A stretch of 64,000 bases of DNA from Hansfordia pulvinata (lineage: Eukaryota; Ascomycota; Sordariomycetes; Xylariales): the NCBI GenBank assembly GCA_006538405.1, contig BJKQ01000003.1, positions 2,976,001 through 3,040,000 on the forward strand. Direction: 5' to 3'. The notes under the pieces are model-generated. The model worked only from the letters and a program-made list of their open reading frames with translations, had not been told where the DNA came from and made no database searches. This document shows positions 33,240 to 44,996 of this stretch, in pieces (the stretch's first letter is position 1; each line of letters opens with the position of its first letter). The position numbers and the translations under genes are program-made.

Positions 33240-35994
33240 TTTTTTTCTTTTTGGGCTGGTGCCCCGGCGCGCCTCGAACTTCCACCGGGGGTGTCGGAGG
33301 GCCCGGGGGGTGGGGGCTTTGAGAATATGATTGTGTGTTTATGAAGAGGAAGGATGGGTGAGGACTATCGGTCGGTTTGTGGGCGTCGTGGTCTCTTCTC
33401 TCTCTCTGCGTGGCTGTGTGTGTGTCGAGAGACTTCGAGTGGGGTCTTGTCTCGCCTTGCCGAGACGCGTGTATATATTCTCTTCTCTACGGCATGCTGT
33501 CGTGTACAAATTCTGTCTGTGAATCGTCTTTCTCAGATGCGAGAGCATACGCGTAGAAGGTGGTTCTGGGTTCTTCGTGTCGACTGCTTCACGCGTGCGT
33601 GCGTGCTTCGTGCTTCGTAGGAGACGCTGGGTATCGACAGTGTGGTCGGCCGTCAGTAACCGGGTGTTTCGGTTCCGTCGGAGTTCGATCAGCCGTCGCC
33701 TATGCCACGAGAGGCTCTTTCGGGGAGTTTGTATTGAGAACTCGGCATGGCACGGCTCGTCGTTAGGGACATGTCGGGATCCAGGGGTGGACTGTCGGGT
33801 TGGTGTTTTGCCTGGCGACGGTCGGTCGTAGAGCGACGAGACCCGGGAGCGGCGCCTGCGAAAAAACAAGGTCAGCATCCTGCCCTCTTCATCATCATCA
33901 GATGGTGCAGTGAGGTTACCTAGTTCAAAAAAGCTTCCCTTCCGGCTTGCCGCTCGGAAGCTGCTGGCGCCCCGGCTGCCAACGCGGTCCGGCCACGCCG
34001 ACGTCTGCGGTGGATGGGGCGCCACCGAGACGAAGGGCGGCGGCCTGGCGATGCCTTGCACGGCTGGCAGGAAGATTGCCATCGTCGGGCCTGGCTGGAG
34101 TTTCTGCCTCATCGAATCGAATGGCAGCCGGTGCCATCGCCGCCCAAGGCACTCACTGCTGACCAACGGCCGGCATTCATCTGTTGAGGTCAGCGCAGGT
34201 GGCAGCCCGGCGAAGTCATGACAATGTATGTACCTACCCAGCCAAGGGCGGACAGGCGACTGGACTGGTCTCCGGCCTTTACCATATCACTCGCGGTAGG
34301 GGATGACATGGCGCTGCCCACACGTCCCCCTCGCTCCTCTCCTCAGCTACTCCCCCTGCTGCCGGTCATCCATGCGTACCTACATTTGCCGCGAGTTGCC
34401 GGCGAAGCGAGTCTCTTACTATCGAGCGTCGCCCTTGCTGTATCAAGAGGCATGACGGGTTCCCTTGTGCTCGCGTTCTCCTTTAGTACTATCGTTACTT
34501 GTGTACGAGAGTAGATGGTTCATCATCTTTACGCAGCTGTAATGCTAATCTCACTCGTGCTTGCGATTGCAGCCGTGCACATTCACCACGTTGCGGGTGG
34601 CCTCTTGTCCAGGGGCACATTGGAGAACACATCAAGTTGCATAGGTATTCTACAGCGTCCATCTATCTCAAGTCTGAGAGACAAACCTGACCTCTGCTCG
34701 CCAGCTCTTCCAAGTTCCCAGTCCCTGACGGTTATCGGGAGACCGCGGGAAAACCTTGACCGGCAGGTCAGATTACCACACGTAGCCGTCGTAGACCCAG
34801 AGCATCCGGCCCAGGGCCATTTTGGAGGCCCCCCCCCTTTTTTTTCCACAACGGCCTAGTCCCTGTGGTCTGTGGCCATGCCCGCTTGCTCATCGACTTA
34901 CGGGTCAATTATCGCTCTGTCTGCAGATTGCAATGTGGCATAGCTCGGTGCTGCTGCTACTGCAGAGCCCGAGTCCTTCCCCAACGCCCCAACCGCGACA
35001 GGAAAACCCCTCAAGGTGTCTCTACACGCCAGCCCCCCTCTGTGACATCTGGCCACTTCTGTGGCCACATCACCTGGTTCCCATCTTCCAGGCACTGCTT
35101 TAGCTCGAAGATAGCCATCTACGAAGATGGCCATCTACGCATGCATGCCCAGGCTGGACCAATCATCACCTTCCTCGTCCTATTCATAGATGTCGTAGTC
35201 GCAGACTAGCGACCAGAAGGAGGTCGGGGTAAAGGGGGGTGGAAAAGAAAAAAGAGAAAAGAAAAAAGAGAAAAGAAAAAGAAAAGAAAAAGCTCTTCCC
35301 TGTAAGGTTAACAAGGCATTCAACCCGCGCCAGGCGGGGATCCGCCGCACCTAGAGCGGAACCCCCATCCACGATTTCTCAGGCAGGTCAATGGCTAATC
35401 GCGAATTTGGAGGGGATTTCGGGTGAGGTTGAAGTCCGCGGTTGGTGATAAAGTAACAATCACGTGAGAACGTCGTGCGGCTCGTCACCCCCAAGTCCGA
35501 GGTCTTCGGCGACCCCTGCCTCAGGTACGCTCTCGCCAGTCGGCTCCCCTGCTCCCTCCGCCCCTTTCAAGGTGGAATCGGCAGGCCACGAGCAGGCCCC
35601 CGGGGAATTACTATCTTTGGGGGCAGCCCGAACGACTACGTGCCCAGCTCAGACAGACAGACAGCTGCTGGGGCGGGTATCGCCTTGCCGCCGTGACGGA
35701 GATGGAATGGACGATCCACCGAAAGTCGGCCCAAGTCTGGCGGGAGCAGCTAGAGGCTCAGCGTCGTGAGCAGCTAATGAGAGGGAAGGGCCCCAGTGGA
35801 ACGAGATTTAATGGAGTTCATGTATCAGGTAAGGTGACCTGCCGGCGGGTCGATAACGCGCGCCGCCCGGGCTTTGTTTCTTTCGCCCCGGGGCCTCGAG
35901 CGGCACCTCCAAAGACCACAGGAATTAGAGCTTACGTGGAGGAGGCGGTGGCCGCTCTCTTGCCAGAACGGGGGCGCGGGAGGGGAGGGATGAA

Positions 35995-36012
35995 GGGGGG
36001 GGGGGGGGGGGG
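35995..36012 (+). repeat. G18 homopolymer
   Basis: Eighteen consecutive G, intergenic; translated by chance as Gly or Pro runs in nearby frames. Confidence 0.95.
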
Positions 36013-36789
36013 CAATATTGCTGAAGCCCTGCAGGGCTGGTGTGCCCGGATGATAATATCGCGAAGAGGAATACCATGAGCAGTTCTGGCGACTACGGCT
36101 CGCACCGAAGCAAAAAGCACAGGAATTACCGCTTACAAGAGAGGGGGGGGGCGGGGGCGGCGCCGGCAGTCGATATGGCTTTTCCGAGAGAGCCAATGAA
36201 GAGCGTCTCATCAGGGCCATCGAGAGCAAGCCGTCTGCTCCTGGACCCCCGGCGGCGGCGTTCTGGTTTCGATGCTCGGTGAGGTGACGTCTCCCGCGAT
36301 GCGAGTCGGTCGCCGGAGGCGGTGTCTGCTCTACTTTCTGCGAGCCCCCGCCCCGCGCGGCTGGTTGTTCCGAAGGTGTCAGATTGCTGACAAGAGACGG
36401 CCAGGGAGGAATATAAGGCTCTGGCGGGCCGCCGCCGATGGCTGCTATTTCTGGGATCGGAGGGGGGGGGCAAGGCCAGGCCAAACCACACCACACCACA
36501 CCACACCTCGACGACGCTCACTTTCCCACACCCTCTGCCAAGACGCAGGAAAATTGGCTTTTGGCTGTCGTCCTGTAGCGCACGGCGGGTGTTTTTTTTT
36601 TTTTTTCTGGGCCGCCTATCGACACGTCGGTCGCCGGATGGGGAGAGGATTGCGCATGGAGGATGGGGGGATCGGTGGTGGCCCGATGAGGCCTGGGCGC
36701 GCAGATCCAGGGTCGCGGGTTGGTCTCTGTGGTCTGGGCCGCGACGCACGATAAGGATCATTAGACTCAAAGACGTGAGAAAGGGGGGA

Positions 36790-36805
36790 GGGGGGGGGGG
36801 GGGGG
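36790..36805 (+). repeat. G16 homopolymer
   Basis: Sixteen consecutive G preceded by GGGGGGA, intergenic. Confidence 0.95.
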
Positions 36806-38925
36806 TTTACGAAAAGAGCCAGTTGCATCTCCCGGAATCGACGTCGGCGGGTGCCAGGCCAGGCGTGGGATCTTCCGACGTGAGCTATTCTCATCGCTTG
36901 ATACAGCCGGGGCTCAAGATCGGCCGCTCAGGCTGGACGCGGGGGCAAGGAAGGAAAATATCCCACGAGGCTCGAAAAGTTCCCGACTCTAGAGTGTGAC
37001 GTGTTGGGGTGTAGACAAGCTGATAATTCCGGCATCACAGTGAGCCTGGCTTCGGGTTTCATTAGAATAAATGCGTGTCGAGTCTAGTCTGTGCGCAGAT
37101 ATCAAGACTCAACTTCACAAGGGTCTAAGTATCTGCAAATCAACGTGACCATTGACGAGCTCTGACCCGTGTTTTCTGTATATCACTCTCAAGTGCAAGT
37201 GATAGGCTGATATGAAGATTTATAATGAAAGACTGGTGCATTATCAGGATGCACTTTGATAAACGCCGCGTGGTAAATCAAGCTTCTCGTGATTTTGGCT
37301 CTCTCAAATGCCTTACCAGTTGCAAAACGATAGGAGAACTTGGAAGAAGCCCCTCAGTAGTCAGGCAGAATCGCTATTAACGCCCAAACATAGTAGATCT
37401 GGTCTATCTGTGACGGCCCACGGGCTCTGCCCCCGCAACACGCCCTCCTTTCCGCGCATCCATGGTAGCGGCGAGTTATCTGGCGATCACCGCCGCCGCC
37501 GCCGCCCTTGTCGACTCTGCTGTTCAGTGTCCCCGCTCCATGCAGAGCCTAGAGGGCGTGCGGGTTCAGCAACTGTGAGCGATGCGAACTGCGAGTTGCT
37601 CAATGGCAAGAGGCCGAGTTCCTAGCTCTCTTGGGACTTGGCCACTGAACAGCCTTACGAGGCCGGCGGCGACGGTGGAGAATCATGAGGGTTGTTGGGA
37701 TCTGTTTATTCCCCGGCTTGGTTCACACGCGGGGACCTCGAAGTCAGGCATCAGGCACTGGCAGTAGTCTGCGAGAGGACTGGTGGGGAAACCCGTGGTG
37801 CCCTCTCTGGTGATGAATGGATGTATTCCGCGCCGGGAACTTTGTGTGTTGCCCTCCGAATAACCTGAGGCCCTCATGATAGTCTAAAGAGTCTAGGGAG
37901 AGGGAGAGAGAGGCGTGTGCTTAAGTTCGGACCCCCATGTTTCTGCCAGCCTTTAGTGCTATAGCGCCAGTGTGCCTGATCCAGCTCCTCGGGAAGCAGT
38001 ATAGTCAGTCCGTCGCAGCAAGGGGTCCGTCAGTCCCGCAGCTCAGGACAGTCAGTGACGTGACGTGACTGGTGGGTGGGTGGGTTCCTGTATGGACCTC
38101 GGACAAAATCGAAAACCCGGAGTCCGAAAGACAATAGGCGTCCCCCCCAAACCGCCGCGCGCGCGGCCGATGGATGACCAAGCGCGCTGTCTCCCGCGCG
38201 GGCGCTGAGCACGCCCGCGGAATGACTTGCGTAGGTATCCATTATGCAATATACACTCCCCGGTACGTCTCTGCTCTGCATTGGGGCCGATTCACAAGCG
38301 GGACGGCACAAACTCGACGGAATCCTCCGATTCTGCACAAGACGCTCCAGGTCCAGGATGGCGGCCCTCCGTCCTGCTTACCCAGTTTTATCCGTTTCCC
38401 TTGGTATTAGTCGAGACTACTAAGGGGTACTAATAAGTCTACTACCACCAACGATGAGTATTCGTACAGTCCACCCAAGTAAGGCAGGGTGCTAGTTGTC
38501 AAGTTGACGGATGCCAGCGACCTAGCGCTGGAGGAGATCGCTTGGGCAAGGATGGAGGTTGGTCTTTTGGAAGCTTGGCCGGCCGTTCCGCCTCTTTCTT
38601 GACCGTGTTCGCTACTGGGACGCGCGCGAGATCGCAGACTGCAGTATGGAAATACACGTGATTCTTGAACGAGTCTGCCTGTCGTTTCGCTCACGTGTGG
38701 ATACGCCGGACAGCGATCTCGCAGTCATGAGTGTGGTCCTGGCGCGGCACAACACACTTCCCCCGCCTGGCAGCCGTCTCGACGAACAAGACACCGAGCA
38801 TAGCTACCTATTCTCGAGTCTCCATGTGCGGAAGACGCCGAGGGGCAAGTCTTTGCGCGGGTCGCTAGCCGCTAGAGCCTGCGAGTATACTCGTGAGCAT
38901 GGGAACGAGGTGGACAACCCACCTG

Positions 38926-38932
<7 letters not shown>

Positions 38933-38956
<24 letters not shown>
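38933..38956. repeat. (TC)12 microsatellite
   Basis: 24 bp of perfect TC in the gene-poor region. Confidence 0.95.
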
Positions 38957-39545
38957 ATGCGCAGTGGTACGCAGACTGAACAAAGCGTCCCGCGCGGCAA
39001 CGATCCGTGACGTGTGGTATTCCAAGACCAAAAAAAAAAAAAAGTTCCCAAGCCCAGTCAAGGTGAAACCTGTAGTAAATGCATACCGCATCCGTCCAAG
39101 GGCCAACCAAAACCCGCAGCTGTTCTTCACGCAGATGATTCCACTCAAGTCGCCCGTGTGTTTAAGCTCTCACACGTGGCCCAAATCTGATGACGGCTCT
39201 GACGCGCTGCGTGCTCGTGGTTGCACGGTAGTAGGATGAGAGGTCAGTTTGGTTGCCACGAAGTACGTCCTCGTACGTTCTCACTACAAAGAGCTTAGCG
39301 GGTTTGGAAATTTGCCCGCTTCCCAAGAGGGTTAAAAAGCTCCGACGTGTCCTGACTCGGCACTCGCGCGCGTCGGGACCAGTGATAGGTATTAGGACCC
39401 GTCCTCCATGCCGTTTGTGGGACGAGTATACCTCCTAGGCTAATGCCGACGCCACTGGCCCGGCTCCTGCGAAGCGGTGTTTAATATGTGCTCGTATGCC
39501 TGGCCCGCTTCGGTTAGGCTCTCCAGATCACCCTGGAGGCTGGGA

Positions 39546-39626
39546 GAGAGAGAGCGAGAGAGAGAGAGAGAGGGTTCTGCAAGTTGCAACCGCTCACCGA
39601 CGAGTGGCGAGAGAGCAACACACACA

Positions 39627-39714
<88 letters not shown>
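39546..39714. repeat. GA-rich tract followed by (CA)43 microsatellite
   Basis: An interrupted GA tract at 39546-39572 is followed, after about 50 bp, by 86 bp of perfect CA at 39629-39714, the longest simple repeat in the window. Frames on both strands read it as Thr-His or Cys-Val repeats and are not genes. Confidence 0.97.
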
Positions 39715-39715
<1 letters not shown>

Positions 39716-42052
39716 CACAGACTCAGCAGGGGCCTTGTCGTCATGGTAGCTCTCGTCGTGCTCAGTGGGACAGTCGAGCCGGACCCTGGACATGTCGTCA
39801 TCGAGACGGGCGCTCGTCATCGAGACGGGCGCTGGCTGGGTTGGGTTGGGTTGGATCAATCATCAGAGTACTCGCAGTCGTAGGCTGTAGCGGTAGAGAC
39901 AGCGGGCTGCCCGCGCCCTGGTTGTGTCATCTATCCGTTTTACCCACGACCGACCCGGCTTCATCACTGCCTTGTGACAAGTCGAGTCCGGCGGGAAGAC
40001 TGGCGGAGCGGAGGACGGGCCCTCTTGGCGACTCTCTGAACAAAAGAACAAGGTTTGAGCGTAGCGTAGGGGGGTCATCAAGGCTGGGAGGGGCTCCCAC
40101 GTGGCCATTCCCGCCTTGTTGCGCTTGTCAGCCCAGCACCACGCCGTGTATGATAATACTAATACTCCGTCATGATAAAAAGAATAATCAGAGTACGTGA
40201 GTACTTGCACGGGGACGGGTACGAGTACGCGTGGTGGCATGGCACCATGGGTGGCCGGAAAGGGACGGATGAGTCCTGACTGCCCATCGATGAGCTATAA
40301 TTGGGACGGGACTCTGTTATGGAACTTTTGTCCGGACGCCAAGGGGTAGCGCGGTGTAGCGCGGGCCGGCAGCAAGAACCGTGTGGCTGCCGGACTACGA
40401 GACGAATACCAGCTACTCGTAAGGACAGCAGTTTCGAGTAGAGGGTTCCATGCCGATCGTCTGTAGCCGAAAGGGGGGGCGTAGGGGGGCGCTGAACTCG
40501 TTCAACTTCGCTGCAGAGAGTTGCTAAGCTAGGTAGGTGTTTAGTTGGTCCCCGACGGGCATAGTCGCGCCATGAACGGCATAGACCCAGTTATGAAGTA
40601 TTACGGAGTAGCTGAATAATGATGGGATTTATCCCCATGTGATGGACGGAGGGACGAGTACGAATACTCGCGCGAGCCAGCGAGCCAGCCAGCTAATGCT
40701 GATGAGTCCTGACCGACCATGGCTGCTTTACTCGTATTACTTGTCCCTCCAAATACTCGGTACCTACGAGTAGGAGGCTCAAGTCGAGTACATACATACT
40801 CGTAACAAGTCAGGGTTCATTCAGCCAGCGCGGCCATTGTGCTCGGGAGACGTTGTTGAAAAGTGGCGCCTTGGGCCTTGAGGCTCCCGCAGACAGAGCG
40901 CGGCGCTTTCCAGAAGCGACTCACATCTCAAGCTTAATGACCCTGGAGCTTCATCCCGCTCATTGCTCAACACTCTTACTTGATTAGGTGACCCCGATTC
41001 CCTGCAAACCATCTGACGGTGGTTGCGTATGGCCATCCGAGGGCTCTCCCGTCCCGATGGGTAGATGCGATTCGACATCCGGGCTGCAACTGCGCCCGAG
41101 TGTGTCTGTCTGGCTGCTCCCTGGAGGTATCGCGACTCGTAGGACGGGGATCTCCTGCCGGCCGGCTAGACTCGACTCGGCCGGGCCCACGAGCGACATG
41201 CTCACCGTGTACGTGTATGCCTGCGTGTACGTGTACTCCGTACGTATGGCCAAGCCCCGGGTGGCAGACCCCGGGTCCTTTCTCCAAGGCTCTCATCTCG
41301 TCAGTGATGGTGATCCAATCGTCCGTGATCGCCCTTTTCCAACGTCCTATCCGCTCCCGCACCACGTGTGGCCCTCCCCCCTCCTCCTCCTCATCCTCCA
41401 TCCCCGGGCAAATCGCCCGAGCCAAGCAGCCCTCGATAAGCAAGCAAGCGCGCGCAACGCCAGGGCAAAAGGCAGGGCAAAGCACCAAGGCAAGGCAGGG
41501 TAATAATAAGCCAAGGCTGCTCCGTACGAGGGGGAAGCGCTCCTTTAGCCGTGATCTGCGTTGTTAGAGAGGCATGCTAAGCTCAACGCGGGGCGGCTTC
41601 CCCCCCTTTGAATGAACCTTGAACACCTTCTCCCACCGAAGGCGCCAAGTCTCAACCTCCCTCGAGGCCCGCTCCCAAAGTGTTGTAGCGAATCAGAGCG
41701 CCGCCCGGCTGGTCGACCGGAAACAAGACGGGACGGAATTTGCCGTCGACAGGACCGGAGCTGATGTGTAATCAGCCTTTTTTTTTTTTGGCCCTCTTCG
41801 CTCCTTTTTCTTTTTTTTATCTCCTTTCACGCGTCTTGTCGTCTTTTCTTGCCTGCGCGCAGGATTGACACCGGCGGATGACCGCCCAACAGACTAACAA
41901 CTTCCATCCCAGTCTTGACATGTTGGCTGTCGGTACCTTGCATGGCGACTCGCTTCACGGCGGCGAGAGGCAAACAAGCAGGCCGCCGCCGCCGCCGCCG
42001 CGCAACGGGATGGCTGTGCTGTGCTGCGGCCATTGGGCGGCGTCTCTTGTTA

Positions 42053-42122
42053 CGGGCAGTCGGGCTTCTACGGGCAGTCGGGCTCCTGCCGTCGATCGAG
42101 AGAGAGAGAGAGAGAGAGAGAG
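42053..42122. repeat. Short direct repeat and (GA)12 tract
   Basis: CGGGCAGTCGGGCT occurs twice in tandem within 42053-42085, followed by GA repeats at 42098-42122. Intergenic. Confidence 0.8.
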
Positions 42123-43394
42123 TCTGTGCCGAGAATGGACAGTTGGTCTTCGACCACGGCGCTATTCTCGTATCCCTCCCTCCCGCCACCGCGCCTCGCT
42201 GGATTCCCTCCTCGACTGCCTGTCGGGGGACTGTGACGCGGCGGTCGCGACTTGGGGAGAGTCTGTGTGGAGCGGCAGCTCTGTTTGCCATGGCTAAGAA
42301 TGGAGGGCGGCCGGCCGGGACAGAAGGGGACGCGATCGTGTCTCGACGGGAGGCACATGTCGCGGGGATCACAGCCCGTGGCGCGTTCTCCGATGGTATT
42401 CGAGTAGATCAGATCAGTCCAGGTTCCCCATTGTGGGCACCGAAGGCATCTTTCGTTCGCGTTTGTGGAACAAGCGCCGGTCCCACGGATTGGTAATACC
42501 TTTTCGGCCGAGTCCACCACGATGGGGAAACCACGGCGTCAGGACGCCGCGCAAGCAACAAAGATGAGACAGGCGGGCCCTAAATGCGATGGATGGCTTT
42601 TGGGCGCGCAGACCATCTGTCCCCACGAGTGTGTGCCTGACCTATTTACGAGTACCTCGCCCGGTCGTGTGCGTGACGTGCGGCTCGCGGCTCGCGGCTC
42701 GGACTCCGGAACACTCAAACGCGTGGCCCAAGCCCTGCCGCAGTCTTTTAGCACACGGAACTTCCCACCTGGCGGACAAGGGCGTCTTGTCCTCTTTGAG
42801 AACCATGTGCACTATAGCCCGGGCATCTCTCTTGGCTCTCGGCATGAAGATCGCAAAGGGCGAGGCTCAGAGCACTGGTCGTTGGGAGGCAAAGCAAGCC
42901 TTGACGTCTTTGGGGGGGTGGTTTCTTTACGACAGTATTCCCATCAAAGCCTTGTCCCAGGCGGAAACATACAGGCCACAAAAAGACCAATCACTTATTA
43001 TCCAGAGGACACAATGTTTGCTACAATGAACCAAGATGAGGGCTGGACAGTTGAGAGGTATATCTCATGGGAATGCAGCTTGCGGCCTGCAAATGGATGT
43101 GCTGCCATGGGCAGCTCACACATTATTCCACTTGCCGGCCTCCTTCTACTGTCTGTGTAGCCGCGCCAACTCTGCAGTCCGCAAATCCCTTTGCCGCCAC
43201 CGCTCAACAGACCGGACGACACGAACACGACACCGGAAGAAAAACGTGGCGCGCACGAATGGTAAATCGTGCCATAGTCCCCCGACTCCGTAGCGCAACG
43301 TTGCATGAAATTACCAGACGCCCAGTCGTCATCCCAGGCCGTCGCGGAAGAAAGGGGGGAAAGGAAAAATCCTCCCAGCGCGATAAGCCAAGCC

Positions 43395-43569
43395 ATGGCT
43401 CAGAGCCAGGCGGGAAGCGACCCGGACTGGACCACGTCCATCTTCGACGAGGTGATGGAGAATCTATCCGCGACGCGGAGCGGGGACGACGACGCCCTGG
43501 GCCTGGATCCTGCCATGTCGTCGTCCATGGGCGAGATGCTGCCGCCATGGTCTGTCCCATGGACCGAAT

Positions 43570-43602
<33 letters not shown>

Positions 43603-44746
43603 GCGGGACGGCGGCGGGGCTGGCCCAGCAGCAAGAAGAAGAGCTCCAGATCGATCTGTCGAGCCCGGGGCCTCTGACGCCGATCCTGTTCGCAGGGGAC
43701 TCCTCCCCGCCGCAAGCCAGCCGCGCCGCACCACCACCGGCAGGGGATGCAGATCATATGAGTACAGGCCAGTCGCCCGAGTTGTTCATCACGTGGCCTG
43801 CTGCAACTCCGAGTACAGTGTCAGCACCACGACCACCACCCTGCGGCTCCGACCCACCGCCGGGGGGTGTGCAAGCAGCTCCACCCGCAGGAGCAACAAA
43901 TCCGGGTGCCAACCTCGACGAGCGGCAGGCGAGCAGCGAGCCCAGCAGGGGTCCCGATTTAGAAACAGCAGCAGCAGCGACACGTCCGCAGCAGCCCACG
44001 CCGCCGCGGCCAGTACGAGTAGTAGGGGCTGCTGGGCCGCCGTTGTTTCACGGAGCCGATATTATATCAGGGATCGTCGAGCAGCCCTACAGGGCACAGA
44101 AGCGAAGCCCGAGAATGACATGGGCCCCCGGCCGCGTCGAGACGCCGGGTGCGCAGGGGGCAGGAACAGGTAGCCAAGCCCAGCAGGGGCGCGGTCAGGA
44201 AGCAGCAGGTCAGTGACTATTTTCCTATCTTGTCGTGCTTTGGGGCGTTTGGAGACATGGTGATCGGGCGAGGCCCTCGCCACAGCCCAGGGGCGACATC
44301 AATATACTCAAGGGTCCCTTGGGAGCCGCCTCTGGGCGAATGAGGCGGGGGGAAGGGCGGGAGATTCGCCAGGAGGCTCAGTGCACCCGGCTGTCCCGCC
44401 TCGCGCGCTGAGTGATCGGCGGGACAGGGGAGGGGGAGGAGGTCCACAGTGCACAGTTCTGGCCCAGGGCGGAGGGCGAATAGTCAGCGGGCAAAACAAG
44501 AAGAGGCGTACCACCTTTGCTTTGCTAACCAGGGCCGTGGCTTGCGTCCCCGCCAGGGTGGCAAAAAACAGGTCACGATGACGCCCAAGGCCGACAAGGG
44601 CGAGAGACGGAGCCGGCGGCGGATGCGGAGGGCGACGGCGGGGTTTGGACGTACGCCGTCGAGGTGCTGCCGCCCACGGGCGAGAACCACACAGGTGAGT
44701 TTTGAGAGAGAGAGAGAGAATGACAGAGACAGAGAAAGACACACAA

Positions 44747-44778
<32 letters not shown>

Positions 44779-44996
44779 CCTCACAGAGAGAGAGAGAGAG
44801 CCTCACAGAGAGAGAGAGCCTCAGTCGGTCGTGTCGTGCTGCTCCGCGGCGAACTTTGCAAAAGCCGCAAAGTGATGCCTCGTGTCGCAACCTCGAATTT
44901 CCGTCCGTCTCGATTTCATCCGTCTCGATTTCATCCGCCTCAATTTCATCCGCCTCGATTTCAGGTGCTGCCACGGTTTGCTGTGGTTGCCCTTGA
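43395..44996 (+). CDS. Hypothetical acidic and Pro-rich protein (tentative three-exon model)
   Basis: Not recognised. The start ATG at 43395 has good context (AAGCCATGG). Model: exon 1 43395-44208, exon 2 44572-44694, exon 3 44965-44996, 322 residues; all junctions are GT-AG and phase-compatible. Exon 1 begins with acidic and aromatic sequence (DWTTSIFDEVMENLSA; MLPPWSVPWTEY), then has a D7G6 tract and a Pro/Ala-rich stretch. Splicing to exon 2 puts it in the frame GDGGVWTYAVEVLPPTGENHT, which looks like folded protein and supports the exon 1-2 junction. Exon 3 codes only a short Cys-rich end and its acceptor lies inside a 15-bp tandem repeat, so the 3' end is weak. An acidic or Pro-rich protein could be a transcription regulator, but there is no domain to show it. 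Confidence 0.45.
44704..44820. repeat. GA/CA-rich imperfect tandem repeats
   Basis: GAGAGAGA and ACACACAC tracts with a repeated CCTCACAGAGAGAGAGAG unit, lying in the proposed second intron of the hypothetical gene. Confidence 0.9.
44906..44964. repeat. 15-bp tandem repeat, almost four copies
   Basis: Unit CGTCTCGATTTCATC at 44906 and 44921, with variants at 44936 (CGCCTCAATTTCATC) and 44951 (CGCCTCGATTTCAG). The last copy ends in a TTTCAG splice-acceptor sequence, so copy number could move or multiply acceptor-like sites. On the minus strand it reads as an EIEAD/EIETD repeat, but without a gene around it. Confidence 0.9.

Larger units (their letters stand above)
33240..43394. other. 10-kb region without a convincing gene
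   Basis: No frame longer than about 300 codons has coding character, and the longer ones are antisense to each other or run through simple repeats (poly-G read as Gly/Pro, CA read as Thr/His). Composition is mixed, with a more AT-rich patch at about 37000-37330, G18 and G16 runs, TC, CA, GA and CCG repeats, T-runs at about 36593-36606 and 41779-41789, and a cluster of TACGAGTA/TACTCGTA octamers at 40220-40804. I saw no transposase, reverse transcriptase or long terminal repeat. Unknown single-exon or multi-exon genes with weak coding bias could still be hidden. Confidence 0.45.

Noticed and set aside
33339..34166. 275-codon minus-strand open frame after the CE12 gene
   Set aside because: Mixed composition, no domain, no conserved start; overlaps unrelated frames on the plus strand.
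35825..36499. Pro-rich 224-codon minus-strand frame
   Set aside because: Built around the G18 homopolymer; no coding evidence.
39496..40200. Thr-His repeat protein
   Set aside because: Translation of the (CA)43 microsatellite; flanks lack coding bias.
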